Below, piece by piece: positions 15,993-23,569 of a stretch of 32,552 nt of DNA. The notes under the pieces were generated by a model that did not search any database, was not told the DNA's origin, and saw only the letters and a list, made by a program, of their open reading frames with translations. A program made the position numbers and the translations under genes. How positions within the stretch are numbered: the first letter of the stretch is position 1; every line of letters starts with the position of its first letter. Source of the stretch: Akkermansiaceae bacterium (lineage in GTDB: Bacteria; Verrucomicrobiota; Verrucomicrobiia; Verrucomicrobiales; Akkermansiaceae); assembly GCA_025363295.1 (NCBI GenBank), contig JANYEC010000093.1, forward strand, positions 1 through 32,552, read 5' to 3'.

Positions 15993-16811
15993 ATGCGTGA
16001 ATCCCTAACCGTCATTGGCTTGCTGCTTCTCGCCGTGGCACTGCGCTCGTCGCGGGTGAATTGTCTTCGGAAACTCGGCGCGTTCACTTTGTTAGGGGCG
16101 AGTTTCTGCCTGTTCTATTTCGTCACGGGGAAATGGATGGGCGGGCTGCTCGGCGTGGCGCTTTGGTTTCTTTTGCCGTGGATCGAGCTGCTCACACGCA
16201 TCCGCCAGATGCGCTTACCGCTTAACAATCGGCTGCGGTATCGAAAAATTCCAAACCCTTCGTTTTTCCCAAACGCGGCCGAAGCGGCGGCAGCGATGGA
16301 GGAAGCAGGCTTTGAACATGTCTCGGATTGCGGCTGGGAATGGGCGGGGATGAAGCAGTTTTTCCGGCTTTTCTGGCATCCCGAAGAGCGCGCCATCGCG
16401 GCGGTGTGTCTTTGCGAACAAAGCAACGTGGCCTTCGCTTTCATCACGATCACATCGCATGATGACGATGGGAAAATCTGGCGCACGACGAATTTTCCCT
16501 TCGCTCCCACGCTCCAATGCCCACCGAACGTGCGCTGGAACCATGTGCCATGCGAGCGAAGTTGTTTTCACCAAATCCTCAAAGATCACCACGTCTATCT
16601 GGATCGGGTGAAAGTAACATCTGATCGCCTGCGCATGCCGGATCCCGAGCAGGTCGAGGATGGTGTGGAAGCGGAGATGCGCCAGCAAGTGGAACACAAT
16701 CTAGCAGCGGGAATCATCCAGCTCGCAGGGGACGGAAATTTTCAATACTCGAAACGTGGCCTCTTGTTCCTGTGGGGCCAGTTTATCAAGGACATGATTC
16801 GACTTTGTTAG
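15993..16811 (+). CDS. Hypothetical membrane protein
   Basis: I do not recognise this 272-residue protein. Its N-terminal third is hydrophobic, with likely membrane helices at about 5-17, 28-46 and 49-67, and the rest (about 75 on) is a soluble domain. Notable soluble features are a Trp-rich run (DCGWEWAGMKQFFRLFW), several cysteines and a predicted cytoplasmic or periplasmic segment ending GNFQYSKRGLLFLWGQFIKDMI. No catalytic motif stands out. The start at 15993 is preceded by gcagacattccc, matching the pyrimidine-rich pattern of the window. The last 4 nt overlap the 3' end of the convergent uppP gene. Confidence 0.75.
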   Translation: MRESLTVIGLLLLAVALRSSRVNCLRKLGAFTLLGASFCLFYFVTGKWMGGLLGVALWFLLPWIELLTRIRQMRLPLNNRLRYRKIPNPSFFPNAAEAAAAMEEAGFEHVSDCGWEWAGMKQFFRLFWHPEERAIAAVCLCEQSNVAFAFITITSHDDDGKIWRTTNFPFAPTLQCPPNVRWNHVPCERSCFHQILKDHHVYLDRVKVTSDRLRMPDPEQVEDGVEAEMRQQVEHNLAAGIIQLAGDGNFQYSKRGLLFLWGQFIKDMIRLC

Positions 16812-17689
16812 GCAGCAATTGTGCCAGCCACGATCAGGCTGCCGATGATCAGACCGAGGCCGATGCGATACCAGCCAAACCCTGATAGACCGTGACTCTG
16901 AAGATAGGTTACTAACCATTTCACTGCAATGGCCGCAGAGATTGCTGCCGCGACGATGCCGATCGCCATCGGCACCATGCCATATTCGTGGATCATTAAC
17001 TTGGTGCCGCCGAAGAGATGGTTGTATTGCTCCACTTCCTTGACTTTATCAATGGCATCCTTGGCGGTGGCAGCAGTGAGAGTGAGTACACCTAGCAGAA
17101 ATGAATATTCCACTGCTGCGCGGATCGAGAGACCGACGAGTAATCCGCCGCAGATGGTCATAAGGCTACGGCTAGTGCCGGGGCACATCGCCACGCATTG
17201 CAACAAGCCAATGATAAGAGCCATCTTGAGCGTGAGTTCACCAAGCTCGGCACCGCGAGTCTGTGAGGATTTCTTCCGGTTCCACCAAGAAACTGCTAGA
17301 ATGCCGATGCCGCCGAGAATCCACGCGATGACTACCGGCCAGATGCCGAAGAGGTGCTCCTTGATCTTGTGACTGAGAACGAAGCCGATGACTGCCGCAG
17401 GAATAAATCCCGCGATGATGTTGATCGCAAGTTTCAGGCCTTCGGGATTTTTACCGAGCACTCCTTGAATCATTTGGAGCACACGTTTCCAGTATAGCCC
17501 CAGCACCGCGAGGATCGCGCCGCCTTGGATGCAGACGGCGAAGGCATCCGCCGCAGCCTTGGATTCCACTCCGCCGGTGCCGATGCCCATCAGGCGTTGT
17601 GCCACGATGAGATGACCGGTGGAGCTGATAGGGAGGTATTCGGTGATCCCTTCGATCACGCCGAGGATGAGTGCTTGCCAAGGATGCAT
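16808..17689 (-). CDS. uppP: Undecaprenyl-diphosphatase UppP (BacA)
   Basis: A 293-residue integral membrane phosphatase that converts undecaprenyl diphosphate to the monophosphate for reuse as lipid carrier in peptidoglycan synthesis; it also gives bacitracin tolerance. The first catalytic motif is complete (EGITEYLPISSTGHL, residues 13-27) and the second is PGTSRSLMTICGGLLVGLS. Hydrophobic helices span the rest, ending with GLGLIIGSLIVAGTIAA. The protein is slightly longer than the common 265-280. The gene is convergent with the upstream hypothetical protein. Its start at 17689 is preceded by gtttcacc. Confidence 0.95.
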   Translation of the reverse strand: MHPWQALILGVIEGITEYLPISSTGHLIVAQRLMGIGTGGVESKAAADAFAVCIQGGAILAVLGLYWKRVLQMIQGVLGKNPEGLKLAINIIAGFIPAAVIGFVLSHKIKEHLFGIWPVVIAWILGGIGILAVSWWNRKKSSQTRGAELGELTLKMALIIGLLQCVAMCPGTSRSLMTICGGLLVGLSIRAAVEYSFLLGVLTLTAATAKDAIDKVKEVEQYNHLFGGTKLMIHEYGMVPMAIGIVAAAISAAIAVKWLVTYLQSHGLSGFGWYRIGLGLIIGSLIVAGTIAA

Positions 17690-17793
17690 GGTGAAACTTC
17701 AGGAAAGCTGCTTAAAGGGAAAGCGATGAGCAAGCCAATTGCGGTTGATTCTTACGCGACAACGGCGAACGGTGTGGGCGTGAATCACCCCGC

Positions 17794-18363
17794 ATGAAAG
17801 TCCATTACCTCCGCATTGTCCGGCGGGCATTTCGTGCGCTCCGCCACAAGAAGCTCCGGCACCGCCCATGGTGGCAAAAGATTTCCAAACCGCTCTTTCA
17901 TCGCAGTCTTTGGGTCCCTTGCCGCGATACGGTGGCCTCCGGGCTAGCGATCGGCTTGTTTTTTTCGATGATGCCGATGATCCCACAGTCGATCTTTGCC
18001 GCGATCTTGGCGATGCGTTTCAAAGTGAATGTGCCTTTCGCCATGGCCGCGTGTTTCATCAGTAATCCATTTACGAACGTGCCATTTTGGTATGCGCAGA
18101 TCCGCCTCGGGCAGTGGCTCATCGATCACCTCTACCTGCCGGTTCCTGCGTTTTTGGAGAAGGCGGAAATGACTTTGCCGGGCGTGGGGGCGATGTCGGT
18201 GAGCAATTTCATCGTCGGCTTTATCGCATTGGGAGTGATCCTCGCCTTGTCCGCCTTTCCACTTGTGCACCTTTTTTCCGCGATTCTGCCGCATCACCTG
18301 CCGGTCCGAAAGCCTGGGATCAAGCGCGCTTTGCCGGCGGACCTCCGAAGCGACGTGCTGTGA
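17794..18363 (+). CDS. DUF2062 membrane protein
   Basis: A 189-residue membrane protein with the DUF2062 signature: DTVASGLAIGLFFSMMPMIPQSIFAA followed by MAACFISNPFTNVPFWYAQIRLG, where SNP-x-T is the conserved heart. The N-terminus is strongly basic (RRAFRALRHKKLRHRPWW), and a third hydrophobic region occupies about 140-170. DUF2062 proteins are common in Gram-negative bacteria and function is not established. The 3' end overlaps the convergent TPM-domain gene by 44 nt. The start is preceded by gaatcaccccgc. Confidence 0.85.
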   Translation: MKVHYLRIVRRAFRALRHKKLRHRPWWQKISKPLFHRSLWVPCRDTVASGLAIGLFFSMMPMIPQSIFAAILAMRFKVNVPFAMAACFISNPFTNVPFWYAQIRLGQWLIDHLYLPVPAFLEKAEMTLPGVGAMSVSNFIVGFIALGVILALSAFPLVHLFSAILPHHLPVRKPGIKRALPADLRSDVL

Positions 18364-19102
18364 CGCTCGCACCGCAGGGTGCGCCCAGACGCTCAGGTCG
18401 GTCCACGACCGGGAAACGAAAACTTTGCACCTCTGCCATCGGCGAGTGTCTCAGTAGCCAGCCTCCAACGAGAGTGATGAGCCCTAGCAGAGTCATTGCC
18501 CCTACTAACAGTAGGCCCATTCTGATCCACCGTCCTGTGGGAATGGGTGCTTCTAGCAGTTTGAAATAGCTGTTGCACTCCTCGATCAGTTTTTCCGTTA
18601 GATCTTCGATGTAAGCATCGGGAGCGAGCTTTGCGTCCACCGCATCGATCGCACGGTTGATCAGGGCGGCTGTTTCATGGGTCGGAATGAGCGCATCGGG
18701 GCTCTTCGGATCGTGAGGAAGATCGAGCGTGCGCCCGATCCCGAGGCTCCGTCCATCCGCCTCGTAAACCACCACCAAGCCATTACCATCCGGTAGCCAA
18801 GCTTGCCGGAGTTGTGCTGCCAGCTCGGTGGCGCTGGTGCCAATGAGCACCGGCTTCACCATCAGATAGATCTTGTATCCGTGTTCCGCTTCCAGCTTCC
18901 GGAGCCGATCCGAGATCCGCTTGAATGCCCCGGCATCGTGAATGAAAAATCCATCCTCATCCGAAATTCCAAAGTCCGGCGGTTTCGGCGGTTTCGGCGT
19001 ACCGTTTTTTGTTAGCCACTCGGGCAGCGACTGGCCCTGGCCTGGAGTCACCCAAGCCACCCAGCAAATCAAAATTGCCATCCAGAATTGAAATCGCCGC
19101 AC
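18320..19102 (-). CDS. TPM-domain protein, secreted and membrane-anchored
   Basis: A 260-residue protein starting at a GTG (19102), with a signal peptide (MRRFQFWMAILICWVAWV, cleavage near Gly-Gln). It then has a short Pro/Lys linker (KPPKPPD) and a TPM domain: DAGAFKRISDRLRKLEAEHGYKIYLMVKP, then LVVVYEADGRSLGIGRTLDLP. A membrane helix follows at about 195-215 and a basic tail ends GGPPAKRA. TPM domains occur in envelope and photosystem-related proteins, and some have acid phosphatase activity. The last 44 nt overlap the end of the DUF2062 gene on the other strand, so the C-terminal tail is encoded by shared sequence. Confidence 0.8.
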   Translation of the reverse strand: MRRFQFWMAILICWVAWVTPGQGQSLPEWLTKNGTPKPPKPPDFGISDEDGFFIHDAGAFKRISDRLRKLEAEHGYKIYLMVKPVLIGTSATELAAQLRQAWLPDGNGLVVVYEADGRSLGIGRTLDLPHDPKSPDALIPTHETAALINRAIDAVDAKLAPDAYIEDLTEKLIEECNSYFKLLEAPIPTGRWIRMGLLLVGAMTLLGLITLVGGWLLRHSPMAEVQSFRFPVVDRPERLGAPCGASVTARRFGGPPAKRA

Positions 19103-19287
19103 CGTGGAGCGAAGTTAGTTACATTTCCTCAGCGATGACAAGCGGGATCACCCTTCCGCAAGCCGACTCAACCCTGAACACTGCGGAAAAATCGATTTCT
19201 TTTCCCATGGGATCTTAAGGTCAACATAACCCGCCCTCTCACCCTATTCGCTTGGTAATCAGTAAAGCGGAAGCTAATCTCCCGCCG

Positions 19288-20178
19288 ATGATCGATAGTG
19301 ACGAGATTGCTTTTTTCACTTTTCAGGCCACGGAAAAAAGCGCTTCACCACGCACGCTGGCGAACTATCAGGATGCGCTCGCGGCCTATCAGAAATGGCG
19401 CGGCGAGCAGTTCACCGGTTGGCGCTCTGCCGTGGGTGACGATTTCCGCGACTATCTTTTCGCGTTGATGAAACAAGGTTTTAAGCGAGCCACCATCCGC
19501 CTGCGCTTCGCCGCGCTGCGCTCGTTTTATAAATTCCTCGTCCTCCGCCGTGGTCTCGCCCACAGCCCGGTGGCGGAAGTGCTGCTGCCGAAACCCGAGC
19601 GCGGCCTGCCGGTCATTCTTTCCGTCACTCAAATCGACGAGCTGCTAGGCATGCCGCTGAAACTTCCCATCGACGCGAAATCCCCGTCATGGCTGCCTCT
19701 GCGCGATGCTGCCATCCTCGAGCTTTTCTACTCCTGCGGGCTACGGATTTCCGAACTGCTTTCACTCGATGTGAGAAACATCGACTTCATCGGCGAGACG
19801 GTTAGAATTATGGGAAAAGGTTCGAAGGAGCGCATGGTCCCTGTGGGAGGTCCGGCGATTAACGCGATCCAGCGATACCGCCAAGCCGCCGCCATTACTT
19901 CTGGCCCGCTGTTCCTCAGCAAACGCCTCACTCGCATCACCCAACAGGCGGTGGATCAGCTATTGAAAAAGTATTTGAGACACAGCAGCATCCCCTTCGC
20001 GATCAGCCCCCATAAGCTGCGGCACAGCTTTGCTACTCATTTGTTAGATGCTGGGGCCGATCTTCGCAGCGTGCAGTCCCTGCTCGGACACGCCTCGCTT
20101 TCCACCACCCAGATTTACACCCACGTCACCAAGGAACGCCTCAAGCAAGCCTACGACACTGCCCATCCACGAGCGTGA
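19288..20178 (+). CDS. xerC: Tyrosine recombinase XerC/XerD-like
   Basis: A 296-residue site-specific recombinase, probably resolving chromosome dimers at dif. The N-terminal SAM-like DNA-binding domain covers about 1-95. The catalytic residues are complete: Arg153 (CGLRISELLSL), Lys177 (MGKGSKERMVPVG), His242 and Arg245 (PHKLRHSFATHLL), His268 (LLGHASLSTTQ) and the nucleophile Tyr277 (IYTHV). Its length and its ending fit XerC/XerD and not phage integrases, which are usually longer. Whether it is XerC or XerD is uncertain. The ATG at 19288 is chosen; a TTG at 19252 would add 12 residues. No dif-like site was found. The stop overlaps the next gene's GTG start by 4 nt. Confidence 0.9.
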   Translation: MIDSDEIAFFTFQATEKSASPRTLANYQDALAAYQKWRGEQFTGWRSAVGDDFRDYLFALMKQGFKRATIRLRFAALRSFYKFLVLRRGLAHSPVAEVLLPKPERGLPVILSVTQIDELLGMPLKLPIDAKSPSWLPLRDAAILELFYSCGLRISELLSLDVRNIDFIGETVRIMGKGSKERMVPVGGPAINAIQRYRQAAAITSGPLFLSKRLTRITQQAVDQLLKKYLRHSSIPFAISPHKLRHSFATHLLDAGADLRSVQSLLGHASLSTTQIYTHVTKERLKQAYDTAHPRA

Positions 20179-20897
20179 AATTTTCTTTTCTATCCATTGT
20201 GAAACTCACCTGCGTCCTCAGCTTTTTCGGCCTCGCCGCCTGCTCCACACAGCCCCCGCTCCCGCCAGCTAACGGCGGGAAAGATCCTCGCCTCGTACTC
20301 GCGGAACGCGTCCGCAGGAGTCCCAAGTTGGCGGTGCTATTTGTCGGAAACAGTTACAGTTTTGGCGTGCCCAAGGCATTTGAAAAAGCAGCAGCCGTGC
20401 ATGGCAAATCTGTTCGGACCGGACATTCCACCTTTGGCGGTTGGACGCTCTCCCGCCACGCCGCTTACGAGCCGACTTTGACCAAAATCCGCCAAGGAAA
20501 ATGGGATATTATCGTCTTCCAGGAATATAGCGAGATTCCTGCGCTGCCGGAAAGAAAGCGCGCCGCCACGATGTATCTTCCGCTGCGGAAACTTGTTAGT
20601 GAAGCCCGCCAAGCCGGAGCCATCGCCGTTCTCTATCAGACGTGGGGCCGCCGCGATGGTGATAGAAGCCTCCGCCATGATGATTTCCACGCCATGACTG
20701 CTCGCATCCGTGAAGGCTATCAAGCCGCTGCCACTAACTGCGGTGGAATGGTCGTCGTCCACGCCGGAGATGCCTGGGAACGCGAAATGAATGCGGGTCG
20801 CGGCAAAGAGCTTTTCATAGAAGACGGCAGCCACCCCACGCGGTTAGGAAATAGGGTGACGGCGGAAGTTTTTTACGAAAGTTTCTTCGGGCGGTGA
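20175..20897 (+). CDS. SGNH-type hydrolase, predicted lipoprotein
   Basis: A 240-residue lipoprotein starting at a GTG inside the xerC stop. The lipobox is LAAC with Cys23 after a hydrophobic signal helix, and a short Pro-rich linker follows. The SGNH core is visible: LFVGNSYSFG with nucleophile Ser61 in GNS instead of the common GDS, a mid-block DIIVFQEYSEIP and a terminal DGSHPTRLG with Asp217 and His220. Related enzymes are esterases, deacetylases or lipases, but the substrate cannot be told. Translational coupling to a recombinase is unexpected; I see no functional link. Confidence 0.8.
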   Translation: MKFSFLSIVKLTCVLSFFGLAACSTQPPLPPANGGKDPRLVLAERVRRSPKLAVLFVGNSYSFGVPKAFEKAAAVHGKSVRTGHSTFGGWTLSRHAAYEPTLTKIRQGKWDIIVFQEYSEIPALPERKRAATMYLPLRKLVSEARQAGAIAVLYQTWGRRDGDRSLRHDDFHAMTARIREGYQAAATNCGGMVVVHAGDAWEREMNAGRGKELFIEDGSHPTRLGNRVTAEVFYESFFGR

Positions 20898-20966
20898 GAG
20901 CGGCTTGTTAGGTTGGGCGGGCGCTCGGGCGGGTAGAAGAATAGGCAGAAATGCCAGTGTCACCGC

Positions 20967-21308
20967 TCAAACTGGCTTCAGCAGATAGCCGCCAACCCAG
21001 CCTTGTTCGCCGCGTTCGTTGCGGCACCAGTGCCAGCCGTGGATTTGTTTGAGTGACTCGATGCGGTCGCCGCGTTTGATCGTGAGCACGGTGGGGTCGT
21101 AGTCTTCCATAGCGGCATAGCGGCCTTCACTGAGCGGCTCGAGGACTTGCTCGGGCACGTAGCCATCGTTGCCATCGCGATCCAGTGCCCAGACCCAGCC
21201 GGGCCAGGCGTGGTCGGCCGCTCCGACGGTGACTTCGTCTCCAGCTTCCAGTTTGATGGGGTCGCTGTCTTTTTCCTCGTAATCGGCGTTGGCAATGAAG
21301 GTGGGCAT
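20967..21308 (-). CDS. Tandem SH3-domain protein
   Basis: A 113-residue protein made of two SH3-like domains: ADYEEKDSDPIKLEAGDEVTV through GWVWALDRDGNDGYVPEQVL, and AMEDYDPTVLTIKRGDRIES through WHWCRNERGEQGWVGGYLL. Each shows the hallmark ALYDY-like start, a G-D turn, a Trp-rich strand and a G-W/Y-V end. There is no signal peptide when translation begins at the ATG at 21308. A longer frame (21434) reaches 155 residues but overlaps the divergent gene and adds residues without SH3 character. Such proteins bind peptides or cell-wall components; the partner is unknown. The divergent neighbour is a CHAP-like lipoprotein, so a cell-wall link is plausible but inferred. Confidence 0.75.
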   Translation of the reverse strand: MPTFIANADYEEKDSDPIKLEAGDEVTVGAADHAWPGWVWALDRDGNDGYVPEQVLEPLSEGRYAAMEDYDPTVLTIKRGDRIESLKQIHGWHWCRNERGEQGWVGGYLLKPV

Positions 21309-21419
21309 GTTGAGATTGAGGAAATCAGATAGGCTGCGAAATGCGAGGGTGGATTTTGAAGTGCTGAATGGAAAGACGCAGAGATTGCGAATCGCGGGTG
21401 AATGGTTATTTTCACTGAG

Positions 21420-21902
21420 ATGAGATTGATCCAAATACTGATTTCATTAGCCGTTGTTTCCTGTGAACCTAGGGTGCAGATGAGTTTGCCTACCTCTTCA
21501 CATCACCGAGGATCGACGACGGCGATGGTGGAATTCTGCAAGCGGAACAAAGGCAGAAAAGTGGGTGACGGTCAGTGCTGGGCGCTGGCGAATGAGGCGA
21601 TGAAAGCGGCAAGAAAGAGCCGCCCCGGCTGGGACCTGAGGGTGTGGGGCAAGGTGGTGAATCCGGCGCGTGAGCAGATCCGACCGGGGGATATTTTAGA
21701 ATTTGAGCATGCTAGATTCCGCGAGAAGAGCATCACGGTAATCACCGGCAGCCACCACACGGCGGTGGTGATGACGCCCGAAAGGAATGGCATGTTCACC
21801 GTAGCGGAGCAGAATTTCAGTGGGAACAAGCGGGTAGGTTTCCGGAAGATGAGTCTAAAAACGCAGGTGGCCGGGAAGATGACGGTGTATCGGCCGAAGT
21901 GA
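21420..21902 (+). CDS. CHAP/NlpC-like cysteine amidase, predicted lipoprotein
   Basis: A 160-residue protein with a short signal peptide and possible lipobox (LAVVSC, Cys15). The core has the layout of a papain-fold CHAP or NlpC/P60 domain: VGDGQCWALANEAMKAA with candidate nucleophile Cys53, a W-G-x-V-V…PGDILEFE strand, then TGSHHTAVVM with candidate His112/113 and EQNF as third position. Such enzymes cut peptide or amide bonds in peptidoglycan. I choose the ATG at 21420 over 21402 because the signal peptide then starts directly. It is divergent from the SH3 protein, with about 110 nt between starts. Confidence 0.65.
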   Translation: MRLIQILISLAVVSCEPRVQMSLPTSSHHRGSTTAMVEFCKRNKGRKVGDGQCWALANEAMKAARKSRPGWDLRVWGKVVNPAREQIRPGDILEFEHARFREKSITVITGSHHTAVVMTPERNGMFTVAEQNFSGNKRVGFRKMSLKTQVAGKMTVYRPK

Positions 21903-22014
21903 GTTTTATGGACCGCAAAATTTATTTCGCAAGTCTGAATGGCTATAACAGAAAGAGTGCGCAGCGTCGCTGGCGCTGGGTGCATACAAGAAGCGGAATG
22001 AATTCCGCGATCCG

Positions 22015-23487
22015 TTAGTTTGGAATCTCATTTAGAGTGTACCAAGCCTCAGGGTGCCACAGGGAATCCCCTGTGCCGGATTTCACGGCATTGGCGGTGA
22101 GATGATGGACATGTCCACGAACAAGCCCGTCGATTTTCAAATGCACAGATTTTCTATCAGGAGAGACTTCGGCAGCGGTGACTTTCGGGGTGGCCTGATC
22201 GACTTCTGGGCTGCCATAGTCCGATTGGAAAATATAAGTGAAGGCATTCATGGCATAGCTGGCGGGATTGCCGGCACTCGCTGGATCGACAGGAGCGGTA
22301 AAATTCAGGGTAAAGCCGTCTGAGTTAGCAGTCATTGTTAGAATTTCAAACGGTGTTTTTCCAGTCCATTTGACGCGCTCGAAAGTGAATGGCTTGCTGC
22401 CGCGAGAGGCCCAGCCCCGGTTAGAGCCGCCTGCGAACATGACGCCTGTGTCGTTATCGTAGCGGAGCGGGATGATTCCCGCTTCGAAGCCTTCGAGGAA
22501 ATGAAAGACGGCGCCTTGATAGAGGCCTTTGACTTTTTCTAGGCAGACGCGCTGGACTTGGGAGTGGGTTTGCTCGCCGACGTAGAGTTGTTTTTCCCAA
22601 GGGCCGAATTTTCCGCCGCTTGTGTCGCAGGCGATGCCGGTGGGCGATTGGCCAACTTTCCCGTGGGGGAAAATGACGGCCGGCGGGATGAACTCAGGGT
22701 GCTTGGTGCGCTCAATGAGGATGCGGGATTTATCCGAAACCTCAGGTGGGGCAGGGAGGTTGGCGAGCGCGGCGTATTTGTTAGAAATGGGATTGCCTTG
22801 AAAGGAGCCGGGCTTGAGCCATTTGAGGGAGGAGGAGCCGTTCCAGACGCCTTGGTTATCCATGAAAAACGCATCGCCTTCTGCGTTGAAACCGATGCCA
22901 CCGGGTGAGCGGATGCCGGAACAAGTCGGGATCATTTTCCCGTCAGGCGTGACGCGGACGACCCAGCCGCGCCAATTGGACTCGGCAGTGAAGGAGCCTG
23001 TTAGGCAAAGGGCGACCCAGATATTTCCTTCTTTGTCGGGCGTGCTTCCAAAGGCGTATTCGTGGTAATCGCCCTTGATGCCCCATTCGGAGCAAATCGT
23101 TTCAAAAGTATCCGCCACGCCGCTGCCGGTGGAGTCTTTGATGCGGGTGACTTCAGGGCGCTGGGTGAGGTAGAGCCAGCCGTCTTTGTAAAACATTCCG
23201 AGTGGCTCGTGAAGGTTTTGGGCGAATTTCTTCCAACTGACTTTTTTCAGGTCATCGCCGTAAGCACCAGAGCAAATCCACAAATCGCCGCGGCGGGTGG
23301 TGACGGCGACTTTTTGGTCCGGCATCAACGCGATAGAGCTGATTTCCATGGTCTCGCCAGGTGGGAGTGGGATTTCTTCGCGGTGGTAGAAATCGGATTG
23401 TTCGGCGGCGTGGCCAAGCGCGGCGGAAAAGAATATCGTACATCCGAGGGTGAACATTGGACGTCGAAGGGAAGAAGATATGGGCAT
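22015..23487 (-). CDS. PVC-type beta-propeller dehydrogenase-like protein (sorbosone dehydrogenase-related)
   Basis: A 490-residue secreted protein with a signal peptide ending near GHAAEQSD. The body reads like a six-bladed propeller of the glucose/sorbosone dehydrogenase or PVC DUF7133 type: EISSIALMPDQKVAVTTRRGDLW, EPLGMFYKDGWLYLTQRPEVTRI, GIRSPGGIGFNAEGDAFFMDNQG, then a GKVGQSPTGIACDTSGGKFGPWEKQLYVGEQ blade. A beta-sandwich-like C-terminal segment closes it (about 390-490). PQQ or metal dependence cannot be judged. It is immediately downstream of the cytochrome c–PA14 gene on the same strand (82 nt), consistent with an electron-accepting partner. Substrate is unknown, though sugars or carbohydrate derivatives are typical guesses for the group. 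Confidence 0.8.
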   Translation of the reverse strand: MPISSSLRRPMFTLGCTIFFSAALGHAAEQSDFYHREEIPLPPGETMEISSIALMPDQKVAVTTRRGDLWICSGAYGDDLKKVSWKKFAQNLHEPLGMFYKDGWLYLTQRPEVTRIKDSTGSGVADTFETICSEWGIKGDYHEYAFGSTPDKEGNIWVALCLTGSFTAESNWRGWVVRVTPDGKMIPTCSGIRSPGGIGFNAEGDAFFMDNQGVWNGSSSLKWLKPGSFQGNPISNKYAALANLPAPPEVSDKSRILIERTKHPEFIPPAVIFPHGKVGQSPTGIACDTSGGKFGPWEKQLYVGEQTHSQVQRVCLEKVKGLYQGAVFHFLEGFEAGIIPLRYDNDTGVMFAGGSNRGWASRGSKPFTFERVKWTGKTPFEILTMTANSDGFTLNFTAPVDPASAGNPASYAMNAFTYIFQSDYGSPEVDQATPKVTAAEVSPDRKSVHLKIDGLVRGHVHHLTANAVKSGTGDSLWHPEAWYTLNEIPN

Positions 23488-23569
23488 TTTGATGAAATGT
23501 AGCCGCGGTCTGTGACCGTCGGTGTGTTAGAGGGTGTCCGCGCGGAATGAATTTCGCGCTCCAGTTAAG

